Shown in pieces: positions 36,101 through 46,812 of a DNA stretch of 64,000 nt (positions are counted from its first letter, which is position 1; each line of letters starts with the position of its first letter). This DNA is from Oscarella lobularis (Eukaryota; Porifera; Homoscleromorpha; Homosclerophorida; Oscarellidae). A program made the position numbers and the translations under genes. The notes beneath the pieces are model-generated. The model was not told the DNA's origin, did not search any database, and saw only the letters and a list, made by a program, of their open reading frames with translations. The stretch is taken from contig NC_089190.1 in assembly GCF_947507565.1 (NCBI RefSeq), positions 1,178,001 through 1,242,000 of the forward strand, written 5' to 3'.

Positions 36101-39100
36101 ATTTCAACACACTCCTCGTGCTTTAGTTTTTCCAGCTCCTTTTTCTTACAGACTTCAAGAAACCGATATTCGCGTACGGACATAGGCTTTTCCTAAAGAG
36201 GCAATTCCAATGACGAGCAATAAAAGAAAAAAGTGTCTCACTTACCTCTGTTTTGTCAACTGTAAGATCAAAATAGGAATGTAATTGTCTTCTGAACTTA
36301 TCGTAAGACTCTGGGTTGCTAAATGCCAAGTCAATGAATCCTGCGCGTAGTCGAAACAGATTGCAGGCGAGGCCACACTCTGCTGCTAGCTGGTCTAATT
36401 GCAAGTTTTTTTCTTGATTTCTTGCTCGACTGAGACAATCGGTTTGAGATTTGAGCAATCGTAGAGAACGAGAAGACACCCGCTTCAGTTCTGCTTTCAA
36501 AATTTCTTCAGCTTCAAGCACGCCGCTTTCTTTGATGCCCAAAATAGTGACTACAACTTCAGAAGGAAATTTCTGGCTTGCACTGGTCGTCGGACCTTCG
36601 CTTATCCTTCTCCTTCGCTCCAATGCAGCAGCAACGACAAGATTTGGAAATTTGCTTTGTATTGGTCGGACGATAGCGCCAGAAACAAACTGCTCTACAA
36701 CTTTATAGCCGTTCACAGATTCCTTTACACATTTGAAATCTTCGAACATTCTTTCTCTGAACTGCTTTTGGGCACTTTGAACATTGCTAACTGCGCCTTT
36801 GAAACTCAGCGAAGAACTTTTAAGCGTTATTTCAACGCTGTTTGACAGTGCAACGCTGTCTTTGATGTCAACTAGTTCTTGGCGTGGGTTTCGGTCAAGA
36901 ACCTCTACTACGTAATCTCGTTCATTAGTACTGCATCGAAGCTCCTCTTCGCAAATTTCGCTCATAAGACATTGCCTAAACTCTTCAACAGCTGCATCAA
37001 GATCTTCGCGGACGTAGCTAGTGATAAGAATCATTCCGTCATGTGTTAGTCTCGGAGAAACGCTGACAGCATGTCCTTTTCGAATCTTCTGCAATCTTCC
37101 ATCCTTATTCAGAAGATTAAACGACTCTCCACTGCACGGCACTTTGGACTCAAACGGACGAGCTGAAAGAATTTCAAAGGCACGTTGTACAGAAGAGGAG
37201 TCAAAGCCTGCCAACGTCACAAGCTTCTTCCCCTGTGGCAACTCACGCTGTTTCTCTAAAAACACTACTGCCTTCGTGTCCGCTTGTATTCTTCTCTTTG
37301 CAGATAGGGTGGCGTATTTACTCAGCTCGATGTTTCTCTCGTCGTAACAAGAGAGAACATCGGTCAGAAACTTGGAAGCTTCCTCCAACTGCTCAGACGA
37401 CTCACTCTCTATCGTTATTTCTTCAGAGTTTTTGTGCAGCCCCACTTGCGAAACTCTGAGCATTTGGAACTTTTCGCGCAAAGGCATATTGCCCAGCAAT
37501 GCTTCGGCGCAGTTTCTAAAAGAAGAAAACATTTGAAAGCAAATAAAGAAAACCGGCTTCTGCTCATACTTTTGTAGCGGAAATGTTCGTTTCAGTGGCG
37601 CCTGAGCGGCTGACAGAAATGGCTGTAAATGGGCTATTGCCTTTTGAACAACCTCTTCCTTGCCAACGAAACACACGCGACGATCCTCGGGTTGAAAAAT
37701 AATGTTAACGTCATCGTTGACATACCTAATTAATAAAACGCACAGAAGAGTAAAATAGCATTCTTCTTGTCCGGGTGCAATCATTTTTACCATGATTTAT
37801 AGAAGTCTTGATATGGTGACGTTCCACGAGATTGAGAAGTCAAATGGTTAATCTGCTGAGAAGTAAGCTCAAGTATTTGCTCTTTTACGCTGCCTAGAGT
37901 ATGTGCAAGCATCTCCATCCGTTGAGTTTCCCTCTTGGGTGCTGCCAGAATCAGAATTTGGTGATGAGAGTCATAATTCACTGTAATCTCATGTCCGCGG
38001 CATTTCTCAATGTCTTTTTCATAGGCTTTGATGGCAAAATTGTATTGACTGCTGTTAAGCGGGATTCTAAAAGTGAGATCAGTAAATGCCCGGTTGCATC
38101 ACGCCTTAATTAATTAAGCTAACCGTAAATTCGAATTCTGCTGACCGGCTTGAGAAAGCCCAAAAGAAGATTGAGCCTGCATAGACAAAGCTTGAGCTTG
38201 ACGCTGAGTGTAGAAATCTTGAGCTGTAGGCTGAGGTTGCACGTGGAAGCCTTGAGCCGTTCGCGGATCTGCTAAAGAAGGTCGATCCTGCTGAGTAAAC
38301 ACTTGGGTGCGAGGATGAGTAAAATGAGCGTCGTGTCTAGTAGTCCGAGGTTGATGCTGCTGTCCCTGAAGGCGACTAGTGTCTTTGCTACTGCTTCCTA
38401 AGCCCGCCTGTTGAAACTGGGCACTGACTGGCTTTCCTCCAAATTCGGTCAATCCTGCCGCAGCAACTTGTGCCTCCGTTTTGTCAAGGTAGTTGATGTA
38501 AGCGTAGCCCTTTGCTTTTTCTCTAATCTCTTCTTCTGTCAAACCAGGAGGAAGTTGCCAGACTTTTACAGTAAAAGTCTCCGGAAAAGAAAGTTTCGAT
38601 TTAGCTAGATTCCTGGTAGTAGAAGAACCGGCTTGAATGTTTGTCACAATTTGTTTCCCACTCAGAAAACTTTTATTTAGCGCAGCGTGCGCTTTTTCAA
38701 GAGCCTCCTTGTTGCTGAAGTTGACAAATCCGAATTTTCCATCCTTCTTGGCATCTTTGTTCACCTTGACATTAACAATGGAAGACGCAAAAGACGAAAA
38801 GTGATCTTGAAGATCCTTTTCAGTGACATTTAGCGGAAGTGAGCCAACCCAAAGTCCACAAACAGTATCTAAAGATATGAATAAGAATGAAAGTTCAAAA
38901 AAAAACTCTATCTATCTATCTATCTGACTGTGTGGCAAGCATAAGGACATTCCTATGCTCCCTAAGGCAGAAATGCTATAATTGTAATCAGTGCTTCCTT
39001 TACCCTCTTTTGGATACTTTCATTAGGGCTCGCTGTAGGCGCAACTTCTCTCTCGATCTAGCTAGAGCATCTCACACTAACTCAACACAGCGATGCGACT

Positions 39101-39970
39101 TTCCTAAGACATGCAGCGCGATAGTCTTAGTTCACGCCCTGAAAGCCCCGCCCCGTGAAGACGTCCAAGTCGAAAGCGGAAAAACTTTTAGTAACGGCGT
39201 GGATATTGGTCCGGCAGCCGGACCAATATCATTACGGCTATTGGTCCGGCAGTTAGCGTACGTGTCCCCAGCATGTACCTAACCTAGCTTAAAAAGCGTT
39301 TTCTTCTTGTACCTAACCCAATCCTAACCCTAAACCTTACTGGTATCGGTGGCGGCCCCGCTCCGGGCTTAACCGCCCCAATGAGCATAGGTCGCAGAGG
39401 GGGGCTTCGCCCCCCCTGGAACCACCATGCTACGGGCGGTTAAGCCACAGTCGCGGGTGATCGTATATTGCCGGTTGGGTACGGAGAAAAAAAGAAAAAG
39501 AAAAAAAGAAAAGAAAAAAAAACGAGAACGCTTCGGGATTCGAACCCGAGAACCGTCACGTGCCCCGTGGTTCATGCATCCGGTCCTCCCAGCACCCCCC
39601 CCCTGCCCGTTGAGCCATCGCGGCAACCCTGGAAACGGGGCGTTATCGCAGGTCTTTATAATGCTAGACTGCCGGACCAATAGGCGTAATGATAATGGTC
39701 CGGCTGCCGGACCAATATCCACTTCGTTTTAGTAACGCCACTGATCTGCCTACCTCGATGGAAACAAACTTGGATTTTGCTTCCTAGCATCTCCGTGCCG
39801 TCGAGGCGTGCTAGGGCTTCTTCAGCCACTGCTTTGCTAGTAAAATAAACCATCCCATAACCTCTTTCGATGACGACTTTGGACACAGAATGAGAGTAAC
39901 CAGAGAAAAGGGCGCTCAGATCCTCTTCGTTCGCTTTGGGCGGTAATTTCACGCGCAAGACCGACTCCAT
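33179..39970 (-). CDS. PARP14: PARP14/PARP10-like mono-ADP-ribosyltransferase with RRM, macro and WWE domains
   Basis: Large multi-domain ADP-ribosyltransferase; vertebrate relatives act in stress, interferon and antiviral responses. The start at 39970 opens RRM1 (MESVLRVKLPPKANEEDL). After a long intron, RRM2 (VKVNKDAKK...FGFVNFSN) and a shortened RRM3 follow (38114-38860), then a Gln-rich linker. A splice at about 38115 joins LR to IPLNSSQYNF, showing that the downstream exons belong to the same gene. A long region with repeated KH-like folds spans about 34900-37990. One macro domain lies at about 34700-35270 (IVNAANEDLIPGAGVAGAI). Two WWE-type units follow (about 34300-34690; YEWKYF, YRWCFEDD). 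The PARP catalytic domain (33179-33670) has FHGT, YFAVNASYS and STVYITY, giving an H-Y-V triad instead of H-Y-E, so mono- rather than poly-ADP-ribosylation is predicted. Confidence 0.88.
38907..38926. repeat. CTAT microsatellite
   Basis: Tetranucleotide run of about five CTAT units in the first intron of the PARP14-like gene, downstream of the inserted MITE when read along the gene. Confidence 0.8.
39313..39338. repeat. Degenerate telomere-like repeat inside the MITE
   Basis: Contains ctaaccc, cctaaccc and ctaaacc units in a row, resembling TTAGGG telomere repeats in reverse complement. It is short and imperfect, so it may be chance or a captured fragment. Confidence 0.4.
39366..39446. repeat. 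Large hairpin inside the MITE
   Basis: Outer arms ggcttaaccgccc (39366-39378) and gggcggttaagcc (39434-39446) are perfect inverted repeats. A nested stem of ggggggc, ttcg loop and gcccccc sits between them near 39398-39416. The stable stem could form as DNA cruciform or RNA; function unknown. Confidence 0.6.
39486..39625 (-). ncRNA. tRNA-derived (SINE-like) Pol III unit inside the MITE
   Basis: On the minus strand an A-box-like TGGCTCAACGGG lies near 39609-39622. A consensus B-box GGTTCGAATCC, set in CTCGGGTTCGAATCCCGA, lies near 39534-39550, roughly 75-90 nt downstream. A T-rich stretch (complement of the A-run 39486-39522) follows and would terminate Pol III. The 5' end GCCGCGA has no matching 3' partner, so this is not a functional tRNA. 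A tRNA-derived SINE head or pseudo-tRNA is the likely reading. Confidence 0.6.
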
Positions 39971-40674
39971 CGTGTACGCGTTGACGGTAATTAGATTACC
40001 CACGACGCTTTTGATTTGAAGTGCCGTTAATCTATTTACACTAGCACTTAATTAAGCCACGTGAACCAGAATGATAGCACATTGATGGCACCGGCTTTTT
40101 GACTAAAACGTATCTCTTTGCTCAATGTATTCACAACTCGTCGCTAGACTAAGCATACACGGTCAGAAGTTCTGACACTAGGGTTTTAAAGGATAGCGTG
40201 GTGCGACCTGGGTAATGCTACATGGATGTAGCTAACAGATACGAAATACCAAATTAATTAATGCAAACATAATGAACAAGTTTCGCCGGTCAAGTTAGAA
40301 TTGGCCTATACGAGACTACTTATTCTAAACGGAAGGCGAGGCGCTTTGCAAAGCGACAAATGCTTCTAGGGATGTCGATAACAAACGCCAGCTTTTGTGT
40401 CTATGAGAACGGTCTCTGTAGACAACAAATAGCTCCACCACAGAAACAGTGCCGTTTACACAGAACTCGTCTAATCAAGATAACACGGACTGAGATTTCT
40501 AATGGAGGCTACAAAGGTCTAAAAGCGTCCACCAGAGCTCCTGTAAACCAAATTTTGTGCATGTACAGGTCACTGGATCAAAACGTGGACTGAAAAGAGG
40601 CGTGCTGCGTGACTCACGCCAGCAGGTTGAGATGATATACGTCATGGAAAGAAAACTAGAGCAAACTTTCCCAG
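39971..40674. other. Intergenic upstream of the PARP14-like gene
   Basis: About 700 bp holding the probable promoter of the PARP14-like gene. A small palindrome (cgctttgcaaagcg) lies near 40341. Open frames here have no recognisable domain. Confidence 0.45.
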
Positions 40675-41003
40675 GTGATTTTCGGAAACAACCATCCTAT
40701 TCTCAAAGACCTCATAAAGAGACTGCAGCAACGCCTAAGACAATCTTGGAAATCACTGCGTCGCAACCTAAGAGTAATAAGCATGATGCCTGTACTTAGG
40801 ACAGGCAGATTCACTTGCCATTCGAACTGTAGGCTAATGATCCAGATAGTACTGATTTCGTCTCTTGTTTGGCGTTCAGAATGGTTCTAAAAGACAGCGG
40901 TATATCCATGTCAGATAACGAATTCTTCTACCTGGCATCATACATGGACAGCAATCTCACAGATAAAATCAACTACAACGTTTTTCTCCAACTGATCATC
41001 TAG
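40675..41003 (+). pseudogene. EF-hand protein fragment (probable gene relic)
   Basis: 40881-41003 encodes MVLKDSGISMSDNEFFYLAS, continuing YMDSNLTDKINYNVFL and then a stop. This has the helix-loop-helix spacing of an EF-hand (loop about DSNLTDKINYNV). Just upstream, in another frame, a basic helix (LKDLIKRLQQRLRQSWKSL) and TGRFTC look like the preceding part of the same protein. The frame break, short length and absence of more exons nearby suggest a broken copy. A real exon of an unrecognised gene is possible. Confidence 0.4.
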
Positions 41004-41134
41004 TTCAATGATAAGACAGCTTTATAGGAATACACATATTAACGTTATGTCTATGTCTGTACACGTATTAATGCATTTGTACCGTAACCAAATTGCATTC
41101 TCACGTGATGCCAACCACGTACCACCCATCGACC

Positions 41135-43304
41135 ATGGTCCCAGCTTTGGTCGCTTTGCTGACCGCTCTTCTCATATCAAGCCACTGTGCAACCGCAACC
41201 CTACACCAGGGAGATCCCGTCCGCGGTTGGAACAGCTACGGTATCGCAGTATAGCATTGGCACTCTCCCTTGCTACCACAGCATCTCTAGACGGATATAC
41301 GTGTACAGTATCAGAGGACGAAGTCAAAGCAAATGCAGATTTCATGGCTAAGAATCTCAAAATAATCTCCGCTTTCAATTATGTCGTGATCGACTACGAA
41401 TGGTTCCGACCGGGCACCGGCCAGTTCGGCTGCTGCGGCAGTCAGCCTTGGGAGAACCTCGTTATCGACGACTACGGTCGACTGCAGCCCTGCCCGTTGC
41501 GCTATCCATCCTCAAAGGGCGGAAAAGGGTTCAAACCGCTCGCTGACTACGTCCATAACTTGGGACTCAAATTTGGAATTCATATCATGAGAGGAATACC
41601 GCGCATTGCAACCAAGAAGAACTTTCCTATCTACAAGTCAAACTACACCGCCCAAGATGCCACGGACCAGTCAACACCGTGCAGCTGGTAAGTGTCAGAC
41701 TGTTGCAGTAGTAAGTACTAACGAATATACTTTAAACCCTACTAAAACTCTCTCGATGTCTCAGATGGGGTCCCAGTAGCCCATCTGAGTATACGTTTAC
41801 AAAAACTTTTCGTCGTCTAGGTGTGCCGATATGTGGGGAGTCAAAAACAATTCTGCCGGTCAAGCCTACTACGATTCGCTGCTCGAAATGTACGACGAAT
41901 GGGGAGTCGATTTCATCAAAATGGACTGCGCCTACGGAACGCAGTGGATTGACGAAATTGAACAGGTCAGTCGCGCCATTGAGAAAAGTTCACGCGACGT
42001 TGTATTCAGCATGTCGCCTACTGACCGCGATCCGGCATTAGCCGAGAAAGTCAAATCAAATGTCACAATGTACAGAATAAATGGTCAGATAGATAGTTTC
42101 GTTTAGCGTTCTATTTCTGCATTGACTTATTAGGCGACGTTTGGGATAACTGGGACAGTGTCAAAAGCGCTTTCAGTACGGCACCCAATTTCGTTCATTT
42201 AATTGGAACCCCTTCGTATCCCGACCTGGACATGCTGCCTTTGGGTAATCTCAGCGTTCGAGGTGGACACGGCCCCCCGAGACAATCTGGACTATCCCAA
42301 AACGAACAGAGATCACTTATGACACTATGGTTAGAAAACGCTTCGCGTTTAGTCGTTCTATTTCAACAGCTCGTGCCTACAGGACAATATTCCGCAATCC
42401 CCTAATAATGGGTGGTGTACTACCGTCACTGGCCAACGACTCCTTTACCATGAACCTACTCACAAACACCCCTGTTCTCTTCATGCACGGCACTGCTAAG
42501 AACAGTCGTCCTGTCGCCGTTACGATAAACCAAGTACTGTACCATCTACAACAGTTACCGGGCAGTCACTAACGACTACTTTTCCAGACAATGCCAGCAG
42601 AGGGATGGCCTGTCACCGCTGAAAAGTGCAATGAACAGGACCCCAATCAGCAGTGGATCGTCAAAGGCGACGGAACGATTCAATTTGTATACAATGAGTC
42701 GACGTGCCTCGACGTATACAACTGCGGAACGGGGAACGGCACGCCGGTGCGCGCGTACGAGTGCCACGTCGGCAACGGGTGCACGAACGGAAAGAACCAA
42801 GTGATAACGTGTTTCTAAGCGCTTTCTCGAGTCCCTCAACGAATGCTCTTCTTCTAGCTATGGAGCATGGGCGACGACGGCACTATCAAGACGTCAATGA
42901 ACGGCGCTTGTCTCGACGTCTTTAACTTCGCCGGTCCGACCGTTGACATATGGTCGTGCAACGGCGGGGAAAACCAAAAGTGGTTGTACGACAAAACGAC
43001 TCGACTTCTAAAGAGTCGTCAGACCGACTACAACCAATGCCTCACCGCCCGTCCAGCGGGAGTCGCTTGGACGGCCGACGGTTACGACGGCGACAAATAC
43101 GTCGCCCTATTTAACACCGAGTCGACGGAACCGGCTGACATAACCGTGTCGTTCGCCAGCATCGGACTCAGTGACAATACGCACTGCACGGCCTACGACA
43201 TGTGGGACGGGGGAATGGGAGCGTCAATGATGGGCAACGTGCACGCCAACGTGCCAGGACATGGAGCCGTCCTATTCAACGTCAGCCACTGCATGGAGTT
43301 CTAA
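41135..43304 (+). CDS. GH27 glycoside hydrolase, APSE-like, with inserted ricin-type lectin domain
   Basis: Secreted glycosidase of family GH27. The start at 41135 gives a signal peptide (MVPALVALLTALLISSHCAT). The barrel includes RGWNSY (joined across a 41-nt intron to ASLDGYT), VVIDYEWF, YPSSKGGKGF, LKFGIHIMRGIPRIA, CADMWGV, WGVDFIKMDCAYG (the Asp after KM is the expected nucleophile) and YPDLDMLPLGNLS. Between barrel and C-terminal beta-sandwich lies a beta-trefoil lectin-like segment with QQW and QKW repeats (about 42590-43050). KYVALFNTEST then resumes the sandwich, ending HCMEF. The order resembles plant APSE (beta-L-arabinopyranosidase/alpha-galactosidase) more than animal GLA. Substrate is inferred; an alpha-galactoside or beta-L-arabinopyranoside is likely. 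At least six introns. Confidence 0.85.
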
Positions 43305-43314
43305 TTGAAAACGT

Positions 43315-44740
43315 TTACCGTACTGCATGCTTTTCGTCGTGCGCTGTCTGCTTTTCACTGTACGTAGAGCTCGCCTCGTCGTTTAGTTTGCCGTCTTTTT
43401 TCAGTTGGCGCGCGGTTTCATAGGGAGGGTTAATGGGCGCTTGGGTCGGCTCAAGCGACTTGTAGTGAGAGTCGCCGTCACTGCCAGGGTGCTAGTACAG
43501 TAGCGAGCTTCTTCTTAAAGCGGTGTACAGCGAATCGTGTGCGAGGCTTACCTCGATGTCGTACGTCATGTCGGAATCGTAGGCGCTCAAGTCGCCACAC
43601 GTGACGAAAGGCACGACGCAACGATTGACCCCTTCAAGACTCTTAAAACCGAGTGCTAAATAAAATAAAAGAATTTACTAATAATGTCCGATCTTTTAAT
43701 TAATTAATTAATTAATTAATTTTAAATATACCTGCACTGGGATCCATCATAGGATTCACCATTGTAGGACGATAGCCATCTGGTGGCGAATAGTTTCGAC
43801 AAACAACAAACGCTTCTAATAAAAAGAGTACATAATGCCTTAGCGGATACAATCGTATATACCAATGCTAGAATTTCGACTGCTTCTCGGCTTTGAACAG
43901 ACCACATTTTCAAAGAAGACTTCTAGCTGGGCGTACAAAGTGTCGACGTTCTTTCCGCGAAAAATCTGCATTTAATTAATATTTGTATCAGAATGACGCG
44001 TTCTAGTGCGACAACTCACTTTGGCAACAAACGTGCCGCCTTTTTTCAATACGTGAGTCGTTATATTCAGAGCCTAGTAGTTGAAGTAGACTCACGTCAC
44101 CCTGGTAACATAATATCCGTAATCTCTGACCGAAACTAGTAGTTGACCTTGAATGTATTCATCCATATCGTGCAATCCAGTCACTAACAAGCACCAACAT
44201 TACTGTTAAATTTGAATATAAAGTAAAGTTCACCATCTGGAGCTCCGTCGCAGACAACCAGATCTGCTTTGTCGCCTTCAAAGTGACGAATTATTTCTTC
44301 AGCAGTCGATGCCTAGAAAGAGGTATAAAGCGAAGTTGGCGGCTTCGACCAAGCCTTACTTTAGTAATGTCGCCCTGAATTTGAATGACACCTGGAAGGG
44401 GAGCCATTTTCTGTATGTCGACGGCGACAATTTTGACGTCGACATCGTCGACGCTGAAAAAGGAGCTTGCAAACGAAATCTATCGCCGAAAAGTCTTACC
44501 GAAGGTTCTTCGATAATACCTGACTCCAGCTGCCCGGCGCTGCGCACAGATCGACGACTTTGCGGACGCCTACGCGGAGGATTAGAACTGCGATCCCCAA
44601 AAGGGGCTCCACTCGCAACCGTCGAATATCTTGAACTCTTCGTTGATTTGGATCAACTTGAAAGCACTTCGCGCTCGCCAGCCCTCTTCTTTTGCTTTTC
44701 TGTAGTAGATATCGCGTTTGTCTTTTGAACTTTTCCCCAT
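43315..44740 (-). CDS. FTSJ1: tRNA 2'-O-methyltransferase FTSJ1 (TRM7)
   Basis: 2'-O-methylates positions 32 and 34 in the anticodon loop of several tRNAs. The start at 44740 gives [20 protein letters not shown], then WRARSAFKL carrying the catalytic-tetrad lysine and a [17 protein letters not shown]-binding loop. Small exons encode VVCDGAPD with the tetrad aspartate (about 44225-44250), the FVAKIF lysine (about 43950-44040) and [15 protein letters not shown] (about 43790). The C-tail includes [13 protein letters not shown] as in animal FTSJ1. The stop at 43315-43317 lies 10 bp from the stop of the convergent GH27 gene. The start codon is 41 bp from that of MEAK7. Confidence 0.93.
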
Positions 44741-44781
44741 CTCGACGTGCGCTAGACAAACTAGGTTATTTTCGATCGTCA

Positions 44782-46699
44782 ATGGGAAATTCTCAGCCGA
44801 AACAGGCCGAGAATCCCGAGAATCCCCAGGCAGCTCACCTAGCACGTCTCTTTGATGTAACAACTGAGATGTATTCAGTGTATCTCTCTATCTATCTACT
44901 GTGCCACTGTTTAGACACTGGTTGGTGAAAGTGAGGGCGAATTGACCTGTCAACAATTCGAGGTATCTTTGACTCTTGGAGTCTTCCTGCATCAGACAAG
45001 ATACCGTCATGTAGGCTGGCTTCTCTGACAAGATGGGACGTGATTTCAGCAGGCTGCTTTTCAATTATTGCGTTCGTCTTGCAAGTGCAAAAGCGTTGCT
45101 AAGGACTCAATTTGTGGATGCTATGACACCCGTCAGCAATACGCGTAAGGCTGTTACGCAACTTACCACCAAATACAATCGTCTCTCCTTTGCTTGCAGT
45201 TGCCTCCCAATCAGCAATGGAAGTAATGCAGCTATTTCATCAGATATTTTCTAATGGAAACGACAAAGGCCTTAGCAAAGAAGGTACATATATCATAGGC
45301 TATCTACTAACTTGGGTTCTGCGGGTAGTGATGTTCTGGTGTTCTGTTTTGCAGATGCCAGTCTGCTTGTGAGTACGTGCTTTCGCTCGTTGGAGAACGA
45401 ACCGGATCTCAACGTTCAGGCAACGTTGGAGACTTTTGTCTCAAGCCTGGTTAGTAGTTATGATCTGTCTATGAATAATATTTTAGGATAAATGCGTTAG
45501 ATGGGAGGACGAGATTTTTTAACCGAAAGTGCCCTAGTCGACTGGCTCGGCTGTAACGCTGGAGGCCTCTTCTTGGGTTTGCAACTGCAACTCGAAGGCA
45601 TCCTCACCAACAAGATACCTGAGGCATAAAGAGACATATTTCCATTCTTTATAACAATGCCTTTTAGGAAATTCATACCGTTCCCAGACTAAAGGACTTA
45701 TCTGGGACAGTGACGCTCTCTGAAGGCAGTTTGGATCCGTTCACTATCTGGCTCCTCTCGTGTTCGCTGCCTCGAATTTTCATAAGCTCAGCCAGAGATG
45801 AAGGAGAAGCGACCGACGTGCCGTGTTGGACTCTCCTATACAAAAGCCGAGAACAAGGGCTCAGTATGAATAGGTTAGGTCATACCTGCATGATCATGAT
45901 GCCGTTACACACGTGAAATGCCGTCTAGATTTCAGCATCACGCCTTTGGCTACAGAGGTCCGACTGTAGCCATTCTAAGACTGGACGAAGATATGACATT
46001 TGCAGTGGGTAGCGACGTTGATTGGAAGTAGGGTTGGTCGACGACGAGCAGACATAAGGAAACTCGTACGTGACTTTATATAGAGATTGTCCGAGCGCCT
46101 GGGGCGGAGCAAACTGTGTGCTACTCCAAATGAAGCCGAAATGGGAAATACTAAATGGTATATGTTCCATATTGATTAATTTTCACAAAGTACATATGAT
46201 CGATTCACCCGTTCTCTTAGGAGGATCTCGCATGCTGTACTTCCACGAAAAATCGCGCATAGCTCGATGCGGGCTCTTCATCGGTACCGATCAAGAAAAT
46301 CCGATTATATCAATCGACGAAGGCCTATCGCAAGCAAGCGTCAAAGTAAATAGGAAAGTACCGCGTCAATTCAACATCGACATTCAGTCGATCGAAGTAA
46401 ACGTACCGCGGTTCACCGTCGCTGCACGAAATTCGAAACCGATTTTGCCCAGGTATGGGGATGTGGGAGTTCTAAGGACGCTGAAGCGCAAAAGGACATG
46501 AAGAAATGGGAGAAGCAGCAGGCGGAAAAACAGCGAAAGGTACCTATTGCTTCTAACGCTCCAATCTACTGTACATAAAGAACCTGCTCCGTTTCTAAAG
46601 GTGAAATTATCTGCTGAGCAGTGGGAAGACAACCCAGATCGAAATTTGCTTGAGTTCGGAGGAATAACGACGCGCCACGGGGAGCGACCAGATGTTTAA
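44782..46699 (+). CDS. MEAK7: TLDc domain protein, MEAK7-like
   Basis: TLDc-domain protein with an N-myristoylation-type start (MGNSQPKQ), as in MEAK7/TLDC1. In mammals MEAK7 associates with lysosomes and promotes mTOR signalling. After an N-terminal helical region in several short exons (ARLFD joined to [16 protein letters not shown]) the TLDc domain runs about 45700-46480: [49 protein letters not shown] and [18 protein letters not shown]. The C-terminal helix ([13 protein letters not shown]) and [15 protein letters not shown] end the protein at 46697-46699. The TLDc assignment is firm. MEAK7 rather than another TLDc protein is supported by the N-terminus and C-terminal similarity, less surely. 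Confidence 0.75.
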
Positions 46700-46741
46700 T
46701 TAGATTAATAAATAAAAAATAGGGTTCGGCAACCTTTTTAG

Positions 46742-46812
46742 ACTGGTTTGTTTTCTGTGTTTTGTAAAAGTGCATAAATATAGGGACAACAATTTTTTTG
46801 CCAAACGATATC
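46742..46812 (+). repeat. Direct repeat, left copy
   Basis: About 71 bp beginning actggtttgttttctgtg and ending ccaaacgatatc, closely matching 49072-49144 in the same orientation. It lies 43 bp beyond the MEAK7 stop. The two copies bracket a 2.3 kb gene-poor block. Confidence 0.8.

Larger units (their letters stand above)
39197..39726. mobile_element. MITE with 55-bp terminal inverted repeats, MULE-like
   Basis: A 530-bp insertion in intron 1 of the PARP14-like gene. The inverted repeats (39199-39253 and 39668-39722) are both 55 bp and differ at only two positions. Each contains its own palindrome, ATTGGTCCGGCAGCCGGACC followed by AAT. The element is flanked by a perfect 11-bp direct repeat, ttttagtaacg (39186-39196 and 39727-39737), which I read as the target-site duplication. 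Long inverted repeats with a 9-11 bp duplication point to Mutator-like elements. There is no transposase, so it is non-autonomous. The near-perfect repeats suggest a recent insertion. The interior holds a tRNA-like unit, a hairpin and telomere-like motifs. Confidence 0.85.

Noticed and set aside
39313-39338. Interstitial telomere or chromosome-fusion scar
   Set aside because: Only a few imperfect units, located inside a transposable element; far too short to argue for a former telomere.
39534-39623. Functional tRNA gene inside the MITE
   Set aside because: The acceptor ends do not pair and there is no proper anticodon arm; only Pol III promoter boxes are preserved.
37787-39970. Separate RRM protein gene upstream of the PARP gene
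   Set aside because: The apparent stop near 38114 is removed by a good donor/acceptor pair that joins LR to IPLNSSQ in frame, so the RRMs belong to the PARP14-like gene.
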